Shown: positions 1-8,453 of the stretch, piece by piece
Position numbering within the stretch: the first letter of the stretch is position 1
Layout: the number at the start of each line of letters is the position of its first letter
DNA from: Brumimicrobium sp041655765
GTDB lineage: Bacteria > Bacteroidota > Bacteroidia > Flavobacteriales_D > Crocinitomicaceae
Assembly: GCA_041655765.1 (NCBI GenBank)
Contig: JBBAEU010000002.1
Location: 1-64,000 of the forward strand
DNA length: 64,000 nt
Direction: 5' to 3'
Notes under the pieces: generated by a model
The model's database searches: none
What the model was told of the DNA's origin: nothing
What the model saw: the letters and a program-made list of their open reading frames with translations, nothing else
Program-made: the position numbers and the translations under genes

Positions 1-275
1 GGATGTATGGGGCATATATTGAAATAAAGCATAAAAGTGAAGCGTCACTTTAAATGATTAACTAAAATAGTAATTGAAATTTGAAAAAATAAAATATTTG
101 CCCGGATGGCGGAACTGGTAGACGCGTCCCGATAAATCGGGATATTCTCGGATGTATGGGGCATATATTGAAATAAAGCATAAAAGTGAAGCGTCACTTT
201 AAATGATTAACTAAAATAGTAATTGAAATTTGAAAAAATAAAATATTTGCCCGGATGGCGGAACTGGTAGACGCG
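1..275. repeat. 149-bp direct tandem repeat carrying tRNA-Leu 5' half
   Basis: Bases 1-126 recur without a mismatch at 150-275, so the period is 149 bp. Each unit holds an AT-rich spacer followed by the first 27 bases of a tRNA-Leu. The second unit runs into the complete tRNA. The window begins inside a unit, so further copies may lie to the left. Either a real tandem duplication seeded in a tRNA gene or an assembly artefact would give this picture; the identity of the copies means it is recent. Confidence 0.9.
100..161 (+). pseudogene. Truncated tRNA-Leu copy
   Basis: This copy matches the intact tRNA-Leu at 249-330 from the acceptor 5' strand through the D arm (100-126). It then has a different anticodon-arm sequence (127-142, a 6-bp perfect inverted repeat around TAAA), then a recognisable variable region and the start of the T stem, ending in GGGG at 161. 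The T loop and the 3' acceptor strand are absent, so it cannot form a normal tRNA. The leftover piece could be a relic of a second leucine tRNA or of strand slippage. Confidence 0.75.
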
Positions 276-330
276 TTGGATTCAAAATCCAATATCCTCG
301 GATGTGTGGGTTCGATTCCCACTCCGGGTA
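249..330 (+). tRNA. tRNA-Leu (anticodon CAA)
   Basis: An 82-base cloverleaf. The acceptor stem GCCCGGA pairs with TCCGGGT, followed by discriminator A. The D arm contains the GGCGGAACTGGTAGACGCG pattern typical of leucine tRNAs. The anticodon stem TTGGA/TCCAA encloses the loop TTCAAAA with CAA at positions 34-36, so it reads UUG. There is a long class-II variable arm, and the T loop is TTCGATT. The 3' CCA is not encoded (CAC follows). Confidence 0.93.
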
Positions 331-359
331 CACATATTAACTAACTAAATCTAAATTAA

Positions 360-608
360 ATGTTTTATACCTATATTCTATATAGTGCGGTGCACGACCG
401 TTATTATATAGGTCAAACCAATGATATAACAAAACGATTAATACGTCATAATGCTGGAAATGTACGCTCTACAAAACCTTTTCGTCCATGGGAAATAGTG
501 TATTACGAAGAATTTGAAACACGAAAAGAGTCTATGAATCGTGAAGCCAAATTGAAGTCATGGAAATCGGTGAAAGAGTTGAAAAAACTTATAAGCACGT
601 TCCAATAA
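360..608 (+). CDS. Small GIY-YIG domain protein
   Basis: An 82-residue protein consisting only of a GIY-YIG nuclease fold. The first motif is YTYILYS (residues 3-9), the second YYIGQT (15-20), with the Arg/His pair around R26-H30 and a Glu in NREAKLK (E62) where the metal-binding Glu is expected. Stand-alone proteins of this size (UPF0213/YhbQ-like) are common in Bacteroidota, often in several copies and often near tRNA genes. Their substrate is unknown, and nuclease activity is inferred only from the fold. It starts 29 bp after the tRNA-Leu gene, a position that fits either read-through from the tRNA promoter or insertion beside a tRNA. Confidence 0.85.
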   Translation: MFYTYILYSAVHDRYYIGQTNDITKRLIRHNAGNVRSTKPFRPWEIVYYEEFETRKESMNREAKLKSWKSVKELKKLISTFQ

Positions 609-772
609 TATTTTAATAGCATTTAGCTTATAAGATTTTTGATAGAAATTTACTGTTATAGCTTCAAAATTCAGAATAAAAAGAGATACTTTTTTGGTGG
701 ACAACTTTATATGCTAGATATGAATATTAAAGACAAAGAATACATTAATTTTACATTTTTAATATAGTTTTT

Positions 773-1987
773 GTGTTTAACTTTTTTCATTCATATAGAT
801 CTTCGTTTCAAGGGCTATCTTCCGAATCTTGGATGTTATCCCTTGTAATGCTTCTAAATAGAATGGGCGGAATGGTGATCCCATTTCTAACGGTTTACCT
901 TGTCACAGAATTAAATTTTAAGACAGATCAAGCAGGAATTGTAATGAGTTGTTTTGGTATTGGAGGTTTAATCGGTTCGATTGTTGGAGGATGGCTAACA
1001 GATAAAGTCGGGTCGTTCTATATTCAATTTCTAAGTCTATTTCTTGCCGCACCGATTTTTATCGTTCTTTCACGCTTAGATACCGTACTAGAAATGTCCT
1101 TGGTGATTTTAGTGTTAAGTTTTATCAATGAGTGTTTTCGACCAGCCAACTCTGTGGCGATTACAGCATATGCAAAGAAAGAAAACCTGACACGCTCTTT
1201 TTCGTTGAATCGACTGGCAATTAATCTTGGCTTTTCATTTGGACCTGCTTTAGGTGGATTTCTAGCAGCAATTTCTTATGCATGGTTATTTTATGGTAAC
1301 TCAATTGCAAGTTTAACTGCTGCACTGGTGTTTTTCTGGTACTTTTTTAGACGCGAGAAAAGGAATAAACATGTTAGAAAAGAACCTGAGGTGTTGACAG
1401 GAAATGAATATAAGGGTTCACCTTATCGAGATAAATGGTTTATCATTTTCAGCATCTTTTGTTTTTTATACGCTTGTATATTTTTTCAACTTTTTACAAT
1501 TCTCCCAATGTTTTACGAACAAAGTTTGGGTTTTAGTAATGCAACCATAGGATTATTGCTCGCTTTTAACGGAATATTTGTTTTTATTACAGAAATGCCA
1601 GTTGTGAATTTTGCAGATAAGGAGTTTAACATTTATACCAATCTTGTTGGCGGATCATTGTTTCTTCTTATTGCTTTCGCTTGGTTACTAATCGACACTT
1701 CTTTGACTTCTTGCGTTATGTCGATGATGTTTTTGAGTTTGTCTGAACTTTTAATTATGCCTTTTATATCCACAATCGCCACAAAACGGTCTACTGAAAA
1801 AAATCGTGGAGCCTATATGGGATTGCAAGGATTAAGCATCTCGTTAGCTTTTGTTTTTATGCCTTTTTCTGCTACAATGCTGGTTCATAACTATTCTTTT
1901 GAATATCTATGGATATTAAATGTACTTATCATGACAATTGTATTGTTGGGATTCTATTTTATTAGAAATAAAATGCCAATGGGATAG
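773..1987 (+). CDS. MFS transporter (drug-exporter-like)
   Basis: A 404-residue integral membrane protein with the major facilitator pattern: about 12 hydrophobic segments in two halves and a central cytoplasmic linker rich in Arg/Lys (near residues 190-220). The loop after segment 2 reads GGWLTDKVGS, matching the MFS motif A region. The start is GTG at 773. I keep it because the preceding GLSSESWMLSLVMLLNRMG is the usual N-terminal block of this subfamily, which an internal Met start would cut off. Proton-driven efflux of an unknown small molecule is inferred from the family. It is a single gene, convergent with trhO. Confidence 0.82.
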   Translation: MFNFFHSYRSSFQGLSSESWMLSLVMLLNRMGGMVIPFLTVYLVTELNFKTDQAGIVMSCFGIGGLIGSIVGGWLTDKVGSFYIQFLSLFLAAPIFIVLSRLDTVLEMSLVILVLSFINECFRPANSVAITAYAKKENLTRSFSLNRLAINLGFSFGPALGGFLAAISYAWLFYGNSIASLTAALVFFWYFFRREKRNKHVRKEPEVLTGNEYKGSPYRDKWFIIFSIFCFLYACIFFQLFTILPMFYEQSLGFSNATIGLLLAFNGIFVFITEMPVVNFADKEFNIYTNLVGGSLFLLIAFAWLLIDTSLTSCVMSMMFLSLSELLIMPFISTIATKRSTEKNRGAYMGLQGLSISLAFVFMPFSATMLVHNYSFEYLWILNVLIMTIVLLGFYFIRNKMPMG

Positions 1988-2121
1988 GAGATGACTTTAT
2001 AATAGATGAAATGAAAAGTGAATGTTTACTATATGAAAATTATAAGGAGTAATTACCTAATTTTATTTTCGACCAACTATGAGTTGTAACTCTAAAAAAT
2101 GAAAACGCACTTTTTTCTAAT

Positions 2122-3219
2122 TTATTTTCTTAATTCATTTTTCAGTTTTACCATTTCTGGTACTTCCACAGGTTTACTTCGGTTTACCTTAAACTTTAGC
2201 TTTTCTGAACGACCTTTTTTGAAAATTGCATTGCTGTTTACTTTTCCTTTGCGTAAAGCTTTCTGTTCTTCATAAGGTAAATGATAAATATCCATACATT
2301 CCTCGGAGCAACAGCCGTCTAACTTAGTTTTACAATCATCACATTGGATGAATAAAAGATGACAAGCTTCGTTGTTACAGTTTGTATGAACATCACAAGG
2401 ATTACCACATTGGTGACAAACAGCAATTACATCATCAGAGATTCTTTCAGCCCTTCGTTCATCAAAAACAAAATTGGCTCCGATGTATTTATTTTCAATT
2501 CCAAGTTCTTTACTATCGTTCGCATATTTGATAATTCCACCTTCTAGTTGGTGTACCTTTTCAAAACCTCGATGCTTAAACCAAGCAGAAGCTTTCTCAC
2601 AACGAATTCCTCCAGTACAATATAAAACAATGTTCTTGTCCTCATTACCTTTTAGGATTTCCTCTTCAATAATCGGAAGTGATTCTCTAAAATTATCTAC
2701 GTCAGGAGTAATTGCACCCTTAAAATGGCCAACTTCTGATTCATAATGATTCCTCATGTCGATAAGTATCGTTTCTGGGTCATCTGTTAATTCATTAAAA
2801 TCCTTTACAGATAGATGTTTCCCTATGTTAGTTACATCAAATGTTTCATCACTTAAACCATCTGCTAAGATTTTATCCCTTACTTTGATTTTTAGTTTAA
2901 TAAATGAGAAAGGTGCGCGTGAATCTTCAACGGCAATATTTAATCGAACACCATTTAAAAAGTTGATTTCGTAAAGTTCCTTTTTGAGTTGCTCTAAGTT
3001 TTCGGAAGGAACACCGATTTGTGCATTTATTCCTTCTTTTGCGACATAAATTCGTCCAACAACTCCTAATTTATTCAACATTTGATATAAATGGTCTCTA
3101 AAAATTTGAGGATTTTGAATATGTGCATATTGATAAAAGGAAATAGTAGTGAACTTAACTCCTTTTTTCTCCAATTGCTTTTTCAATTCCTCTTTACTCA
3201 ATGTATTGTACAGTTGCAT
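2122..3219 (-). CDS. trhO: tRNA uridine(34) hydroxylase, rhodanese type
   Basis: Matches TrhO (formerly YceA/UPF0176), which oxygen-dependently hydroxylates U34 of certain tRNAs on the way to mo5U/cmo5U. An N-terminal acylphosphatase-like domain (about residues 10-110) precedes a rhodanese domain (about 130-240) whose active-site loop YCTGGIRCEKA has the catalytic Cys at 201. A Cys-rich tail (CHQCGNPCDVH, CDDCKTKLDGCC) follows, as in the family. The reading frame is open to a TTG at 3249, but that TTG is part of a TACTTTTG promoter box (3247-3254), so I place the start at the ATG at 3219, giving 365 residues. Confidence 0.9.
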   Translation of the reverse strand: MQLYNTLSKEELKKQLEKKGVKFTTISFYQYAHIQNPQIFRDHLYQMLNKLGVVGRIYVAKEGINAQIGVPSENLEQLKKELYEINFLNGVRLNIAVEDSRAPFSFIKLKIKVRDKILADGLSDETFDVTNIGKHLSVKDFNELTDDPETILIDMRNHYESEVGHFKGAITPDVDNFRESLPIIEEEILKGNEDKNIVLYCTGGIRCEKASAWFKHRGFEKVHQLEGGIIKYANDSKELGIENKYIGANFVFDERRAERISDDVIAVCHQCGNPCDVHTNCNNEACHLLFIQCDDCKTKLDGCCSEECMDIYHLPYEEQKALRKGKVNSNAIFKKGRSEKLKFKVNRSKPVEVPEMVKLKNELRK

Positions 3220-3246
3220 GCTATAAATTTTGATTAAAGATTTATA

Positions 3247-3254
3247 CAAAAGTA
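3247..3254 (-). promoter_or_regulatory. -7 promoter element for trhO
   Basis: On the minus strand this reads TACTTTTG, an exact TAnnTTTG box. It ends 27 bases before the ATG at 3219. No clear -33 TTG is seen at the usual distance. It also decides the trhO start, because the upstream TTG codon lies inside the box. Confidence 0.5.
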
Positions 3255-3279
3255 ATTAAAAAGAACTAAACTCAAAAAT

Positions 3280-5511
3280 CTAAATCAAATTCTCCAAAGT
3301 TTTGTTGTACTTTTCTTTTGCAGCCTGAATGAATCCGTAATGTTCGTCATCAATCACTATTTTTCCTTGTGTAACATGACCAAGTAACATGTATTCAACA
3401 CCTGACGTCATCATATACTCAATAAAATCATCTTCAAAATCTTCTGAAACTGATACAACCACTCTTCCTCCAGCTTCACCGAATAAAAATGCATCTTCCC
3501 GAATGAATGAATCAGTTACAATGTCAAAACCTAACTCATTTGGTAGGGACATCTCAACCAAAGTGATAAACAATCCACCATTTGAAACATCGTGAGCTGC
3601 AGTGATGAAGTTTTTAGTGATCAAAGTTTTTACAGTTTCTTGTATCTTATACTCTTTATCGATATTAAAATATGGTGCTGGAGATTCTACGACCTTATGG
3701 AAAGAAGTTAAATATTCAGAACTCGCGATGCATTCCGCAGTTTCCCCTAGCATAAAGATTAAATCGCCTTTTTGCTTGAAGTTCAGAGACATCACACGCT
3801 CTTTATTTTCAATGATTCCAATCATAGCAATTGTTGGCGTAGGGAAAACAGGTGTTTCATTGCCATCTTTAACAGTTTGGTTGTAGAAAGAAACATTTCC
3901 GCCAGTCACAGGCGTTTTAAACTTTAGGCATGCTTCAGACATCCCTTTGATGGCTTCAACAAACTGCCAATATGATTCGGGATTGTACGGGTTTCCAAAG
4001 TTTAAACAATTAGAAATAGCACTAGGAATTCCACCAGAGCAGACAATATTTCGAGCTGCTTCAGCAACTGCCATTGCTGTTCCTTGTTGCGGGTCTGCGT
4101 GTACATATCTAGAGTTACAATCAACGGTCATCGCTAACAGTTTTCTTGTTCCTTCGATTTCAACAATGCCAGCATCTGTTGGGATGTGGTCAGAGATTGT
4201 CTTGCCATTTGGATTTGAATCAAATTGATTCTGAATCCAGTGTTTAGAGACAATATTTGGGTGTTCTAGAAGAAAATTAGCCACTTCTTTTAAATCTTCA
4301 GGTTGTTCCACGTTTTCTATGTCAAACTTTTTATATTCTTGGTAATATGTAGGTTCTTTATATTCTCTTTCATATACAGGTGCACCTCCACCAAGCACAA
4401 GAGATTCTGCTGGTACTTCTGCTACCAAATCTTTGTTATAAAAATAGCGAATGTTGGTTCCTTCCGTTACAACACCAATCTGGTCGATAGGCAGATCCCA
4501 TTTTTTAAATATTTCTTCAGCAACTTTTTCTTCACCTTTATTAACCACAATGAGCATACGTTCTTGAGTTTCTGAAAGAAGAATTTCAAAAGGTTGCATT
4601 TTTTCATGTTTTACAGGTGTTTTGTCTAACCAAATATCCATTCCAACCTTTCCTTCGGCAGACATTTCGCAGGTGGAGCAAGTGATTCCGGCAGCACCCA
4701 TATCTTGCATCCCTACGATTGCATTTGTTTCTGCCAGTTCTAAAGTAGCCTCTAAAAGACGTTTTTCAACTTCTGGGTCTCCTTTTTGGATTTCAGACAT
4801 CCCATCAATAGTTTCTTCTGTAATAACTTTTGATGCGAAAGCAGCTCCAGCAATTCCTTCTCTTCCTGTGTGTCTTCCAACAATATAGACAGGATTTCCA
4901 ACTCCACTTGCGGTTGCTGATATCATCTTCTTAGGATCAATAATTCCTGCGGAAAAAGCATTTACAAGTGGATTTGAATGGAAAGATTCGTCGAATATCA
5001 ATTCTCCACCAATATTTGGAACGCCCAAAGTATTTCCATAGTCGGCCATTCCTTTGACAGCTTCTTTTAGGAGCCATTTTGTTCGGTCTTCTTTAAGATT
5101 GCCAAGTCGTAAAGAGTTTAGCCCAGCAATTGGTCGTGCGCCCATGGTGAAAATATCACGATTAATTCCTCCAACACCAGTTGCAGCACCATGATAGGGT
5201 TCTACAGCACTTGGATGGTTATGTGATTCAATTTTAAAAACACAACCCAGTCCGTCGCCAATATCAACCATTCCAGCGTTTTCTTCACCTGCTTGAACCA
5301 ACATGTTCGGTCCTTCCTTTGGTAATTTTTTTAACCATAGGATAGAGTTTTTATAAGAGCAATGTTCAGACCACATTACGCTGTATATACTCGTTTCTGT
5401 GAAATTTGGAACTCGTCCCAAAATATCCTTTACCATTTCAAACTCTTCGGCTGTTAAACCTAATTCGATTGCGTCTTCTACTGTTGCTTGGCGCAGTGCT
5501 GCTTCTTTCAT
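3280..5511 (-). CDS. purL: Phosphoribosylformylglycinamidine synthase subunit PurL
   Basis: A 743-residue small-form PurL, the ATP-dependent synthetase subunit that makes FGAM in step 4 of purine synthesis. It has the N-terminal block with LGLTAEEF, VMWSEHCSYK and IESHNHPSAVEPYHGAATGV (about residues 15-115), two AIRS-type halves, and GGNVSFYNQT in the second. This form has no glutaminase domain: in known systems PurQ makes the ammonia and PurS bridges the two. Neither purQ nor purS is in this window. The ATG at 5511 follows a TAnnTTTG box by 24 bases. It sits 60 bp upstream of trhO on the same strand, but trhO has its own promoter box. Confidence 0.95.
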   Translation of the reverse strand: MKEAALRQATVEDAIELGLTAEEFEMVKDILGRVPNFTETSIYSVMWSEHCSYKNSILWLKKLPKEGPNMLVQAGEENAGMVDIGDGLGCVFKIESHNHPSAVEPYHGAATGVGGINRDIFTMGARPIAGLNSLRLGNLKEDRTKWLLKEAVKGMADYGNTLGVPNIGGELIFDESFHSNPLVNAFSAGIIDPKKMISATASGVGNPVYIVGRHTGREGIAGAAFASKVITEETIDGMSEIQKGDPEVEKRLLEATLELAETNAIVGMQDMGAAGITCSTCEMSAEGKVGMDIWLDKTPVKHEKMQPFEILLSETQERMLIVVNKGEEKVAEEIFKKWDLPIDQIGVVTEGTNIRYFYNKDLVAEVPAESLVLGGGAPVYEREYKEPTYYQEYKKFDIENVEQPEDLKEVANFLLEHPNIVSKHWIQNQFDSNPNGKTISDHIPTDAGIVEIEGTRKLLAMTVDCNSRYVHADPQQGTAMAVAEAARNIVCSGGIPSAISNCLNFGNPYNPESYWQFVEAIKGMSEACLKFKTPVTGGNVSFYNQTVKDGNETPVFPTPTIAMIGIIENKERVMSLNFKQKGDLIFMLGETAECIASSEYLTSFHKVVESPAPYFNIDKEYKIQETVKTLITKNFITAAHDVSNGGLFITLVEMSLPNELGFDIVTDSFIREDAFLFGEAGGRVVVSVSEDFEDDFIEYMMTSGVEYMLLGHVTQGKIVIDDEHYGFIQAAKEKYNKTLENLI

Positions 5512-5535
5512 TTTTTAATAAATTATATGATAAGA

Positions 5536-5543
5536 CAAAAATA
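5536..5543 (-). promoter_or_regulatory. -7 promoter element for purL
   Basis: Reads TATTTTTG on the minus strand (TAnnTTTG), 24 bases before the purL ATG. This predicts a leader of about 20 bases, with no room for a purine riboswitch. Confidence 0.55.
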
Positions 5544-5679
5544 TAATAAAATCGAGCGTTTCAAACAGATTACCTGATATAGTTTTAAACAATAGAAGAT
5601 TCTAATGTTGATATATGGATTCATTTTATCCATTTGACAATTAAATAATTTTATAAAATAGAAATTATTGTAGTGTCGC

Positions 5680-5698
5680 ATTTGAAACTTGAACCTGC
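5680..5698 (-). repeat. Dispersed 19-bp intergenic repeat, copy A
   Basis: On the minus strand this reads GCAGGTTCAAGTTTCAAAT and matches 18701-18719 (plus strand) at 18 of 19 positions. Both copies are intergenic and have TAGTGT just to the left on the plus strand. Nothing else is recognisable in the 5512-5782 gap apart from the purL promoter. Confidence 0.45.
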
Positions 5699-5782
5699 CT
5701 GCACGAAAAATTATTAAAAATATTTGATATTATAAAAAAATATCTTATCTTAGTTATCCTTAAAACTTTAAAACCCTATAAT

Positions 5783-6058
5783 ATGTTTAAAAACCCAACA
5801 TTAATAGAGAAAGAATCTATCCCAGATTTAACCTTTAAGAATAAGATAAGTGTGGAACAATCTCCTCAGCTTTTTCAAAATTTAGCAAACGCTGCAAGCC
5901 TTGGAAACATTCATCACCGCAAGGTAACTATTATTTTTGAAGATGACGAAAGTGTAAAACAAGTAAACACAACGATTTGGTGTACAGGGCAAGATTATAT
6001 TTGTCTAAAAGGCGGTGTTTGGATTCCCATTTCAAGAATACATGATGTTATTATTTAG
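5783..6058 (+). CDS. Conserved-looking small protein of unknown function
   Basis: 91 residues, no signal peptide or membrane segment, so probably cytosolic. The C-terminal half (about 40-91) alternates hydrophobic residues in short strands (KVTIIFED, TTIWCTGQDYICLKG, VWIPISRIHDVII), suggesting a small beta-barrel of the Sm/Rof type. That is a reading of the pattern only, and I do not recognise a family. It stands alone between divergent purL and dsbD with its own 5' region. Codon use resembles the neighbours and the start ATG is clear. Confidence 0.65.
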   Translation: MFKNPTLIEKESIPDLTFKNKISVEQSPQLFQNLANAASLGNIHHRKVTIIFEDDESVKQVNTTIWCTGQDYICLKGGVWIPISRIHDVII

Positions 6059-6242
6059 AAATACAATAATTAACTAAATTCTCACTTTTACTTCTCAATC
6101 ACTTTAAGTAAATTTGCTAAGGTTACCTTTGTTACAAATAAAGCATTCCATTCGTTAAAAAAAGTTTAATTACTTTATTCTTTCGGCTGGAATGACGTTA
6201 TTTGTAACTAATTGTTTTTGCAGTATAAAGAAATTAGAATTT

Positions 6243-8354
6243 ATGTTTAGAACATACAGTTTATTATTAGTTATTTTAGGATTCATAAATTTAGGATATT
6301 CTCAAGTTATGCCTGAGGATATTGTTAAATGGGATTTCTCGGTTCAACAAAACGGTTGTGACGCAACTGTCATAGGTAAGATAAATATTCAAAACGGATG
6401 GCACATCAACGCATTGGTATTGTCAGAAGAAAGTTTTGCCATTCCTACAACTTTTAAGGTTCATCCTTCTAAAAATTACGAACTTGTTGGTGGTGTCATC
6501 GCTCCAAAGCCAAAAGAAGGATATTTGGAAGCAATTGATGAGGTAACCACATATTTCGAAGGAAGTTTTACCTTTAAACAAAAGATAAAGGTAACATCAG
6601 AAAATGATTTTAATCTAAATCTTGATTTTGGATTCCAAACCTGTGATTCCGTTAACTGTTTATTTCCTTATGAGGAAACATTTACAGTAAAGGTAAAAGG
6701 TTGTGATGATTTATCTAGTTCAGTACAAGAAAATAATGAGAATATTGATGATAACGAAGATTTTGAAGAAGTTATGATGGCTGATGACTCTTCGTGGTTT
6801 GCGGGTGAAGGAGAAGAGATGACCAATGCGTCATCAGAGGAATCAAACGTAGTTGAACCAGATACAAAGCAAAAAGCAAACATCGAAGATTATTCTTTAT
6901 GGGGTATATTTTTTCTGGCTTTTGGATTTGGATTATTGGCATTGTTAACACCTTGTGTGTTCCCTATGATTCCGCTTACGGTTAGTTTTTTTACAGGTAA
7001 AAGTAAAACAAAGACACAAGGAATTGGTAACGCATTAAAATATGGTTTGTCTATTATTGCAATTTATGTGGTTTTAGGTACAGCAGTAGCAGCAATATTT
7101 GGTGCGGAGGCTTTAAACTCTTTATCAACAGACCCAATTCTTAACGTTGTCTTTTTTGTCATCTTTGTTGTTTTTGCAGTTTCGTTTATGGGGGCATTTG
7201 AAATAACATTGCCAAGTTCGTGGGCAAATAAATCTGACGAAAAAGCAGATAAAGGTGGGTTTTTTGGTATCTTTTTTATGGCTTTGGCTTTGGCTATCGT
7301 TTCATTCTCTTGTACAGGACCAATTGTTGGACTGATTTTAGTTCATTCTGCAACAGCTGGAGTTGGTGCAGCTCCAATTATTGGAATGCTTGGATTCTCA
7401 CTGGCGTTGGCACTTCCTTTTGCTCTTTTTGCTGCATTCCCAAGTTGGTTGGATTCTTTACCGAAATCTGGAGGTTGGATGAATACAGTTAAGGTTGTTT
7501 TAGGACTTATTGAACTGGCTTTTGCATTTAAGTTTCTTTCAAATGCAGACTTAACCCTTCAATTAGGATGGTTGAAAAGAGAATTGTTCTTGGCGATTTG
7601 GATTGGAATATTTATTGTACTTGCCCTTTACTTGTTTGGATTGTTTAGATTACCAAACGATAGCAAAACCGATAAGATTTCAGTAGGACGTTCTTTGCTT
7701 GGAACGTTTTCGATTATATTTGTTATTTACCTCATGCCAGGAATGTGGGGTGCACCTTTAGAAATAATTAGTGGATTTCCACCCCCAATGAGTTATAGCG
7801 AATCGCCATTGGGAGTTGGGAAAAGTTCTGGAGAAATTTCCTATGGAATATCCGATAGAAATTCCGCTGGGTTTGTAGAAGGAATGTATCTTGGTCCACA
7901 AAATATAATGGTCTTCCACGATTACGACAAAGCTTTGGCGCATGCAAAAAACGTTGATAAACCACTTTTTGTTGATTTTACAGGATGGGCTTGCGTGAAT
8001 TGTAGGAAAATGGAGGAAAATGTTTGGGGAAAACCAGGTGTGATAGATTATCTTCGAGATAGTGTTGTAATCGTATCATTACATGTGGATGAACGAACAT
8101 TATTGCCAAAAGAAGAACAAATTGAAGTGACTTACCCTAATGGAAGAGTGAAAACATTGAGAACAATTGGAGATAAATGGGCGTATAAAGAAATTACTGA
8201 ATACGGTGTTGCAACTCAGCCATACTATATTCTCCAAGATACGAATGGAAATGATATTGGAAATGGTCCAGCAAACTATCTGAACCATGGTAACCAAAGG
8301 GCTTTCTTTGAATGGTTAGAAAATGGTTTGACGCTCTGGAGAAAGGAAAAGTAG
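6243..8354 (+). CDS. dsbD: Thiol:disulfide interchange protein DsbD
   Basis: A transmembrane reductant conduit that passes electrons from cytosolic thioredoxin to periplasmic thiol proteins. The order is: signal peptide (MFRTYSLLLVILGFINLGYSQ), N-terminal DsbD-alpha domain (about 25-150), an acidic linker, an eight-helix beta domain with the redox cysteines in TPCVFPMIP and FSCTGP, and a C-terminal thioredoxin domain with WACVNC (C584, C587). The frame is open upstream to an ATG at 6192, but only the ATG at 6243 gives a proper signal peptide, leaving 703 residues. Likely partners here are the thioredoxin at 51940, TrxB at 59733 and the TlpA-like protein at 51370. Confidence 0.92.
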   Translation: MFRTYSLLLVILGFINLGYSQVMPEDIVKWDFSVQQNGCDATVIGKINIQNGWHINALVLSEESFAIPTTFKVHPSKNYELVGGVIAPKPKEGYLEAIDEVTTYFEGSFTFKQKIKVTSENDFNLNLDFGFQTCDSVNCLFPYEETFTVKVKGCDDLSSSVQENNENIDDNEDFEEVMMADDSSWFAGEGEEMTNASSEESNVVEPDTKQKANIEDYSLWGIFFLAFGFGLLALLTPCVFPMIPLTVSFFTGKSKTKTQGIGNALKYGLSIIAIYVVLGTAVAAIFGAEALNSLSTDPILNVVFFVIFVVFAVSFMGAFEITLPSSWANKSDEKADKGGFFGIFFMALALAIVSFSCTGPIVGLILVHSATAGVGAAPIIGMLGFSLALALPFALFAAFPSWLDSLPKSGGWMNTVKVVLGLIELAFAFKFLSNADLTLQLGWLKRELFLAIWIGIFIVLALYLFGLFRLPNDSKTDKISVGRSLLGTFSIIFVIYLMPGMWGAPLEIISGFPPPMSYSESPLGVGKSSGEISYGISDRNSAGFVEGMYLGPQNIMVFHDYDKALAHAKNVDKPLFVDFTGWACVNCRKMEENVWGKPGVIDYLRDSVVIVSLHVDERTLLPKEEQIEVTYPNGRVKTLRTIGDKWAYKEITEYGVATQPYYILQDTNGNDIGNGPANYLNHGNQRAFFEWLENGLTLWRKEK

Positions 8355-8429
8355 TTTCATAATTAACAATTTGTTTATAAATGTAAGGAGAGAATCTTTT
8401 TTCTTTCCCACAAGTCGCTTTGAAATTGT

Positions 8430-8437
8430 TACTTTTG
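8430..8437 (+). promoter_or_regulatory. -7 promoter element for carA-eno
   Basis: TACTTTTG, an exact TAnnTTTG match, 16 bases before the carA ATG. It implies a very short leader of about 12 bases and probably drives eno as well. Confidence 0.5.
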
Positions 8438-8453
8438 CAAAAACATAAATCAC

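Noticed and set aside
1..330. tRNA-integrated genomic island attachment site
   Set aside because: The repeated part is the 5' half plus upstream spacer of the tRNA, not the 3' end, and no integrase gene is nearby.
2122..3249. TTG start of trhO at 3249
   Set aside because: The TTG is part of the TACTTTTG promoter box, and the family N-terminus fits the ATG at 3219.
5512..5782. Purine riboswitch upstream of purL
   Set aside because: The promoter box lies 24 bases from the ATG and leaves no room; no conserved riboswitch core is visible.
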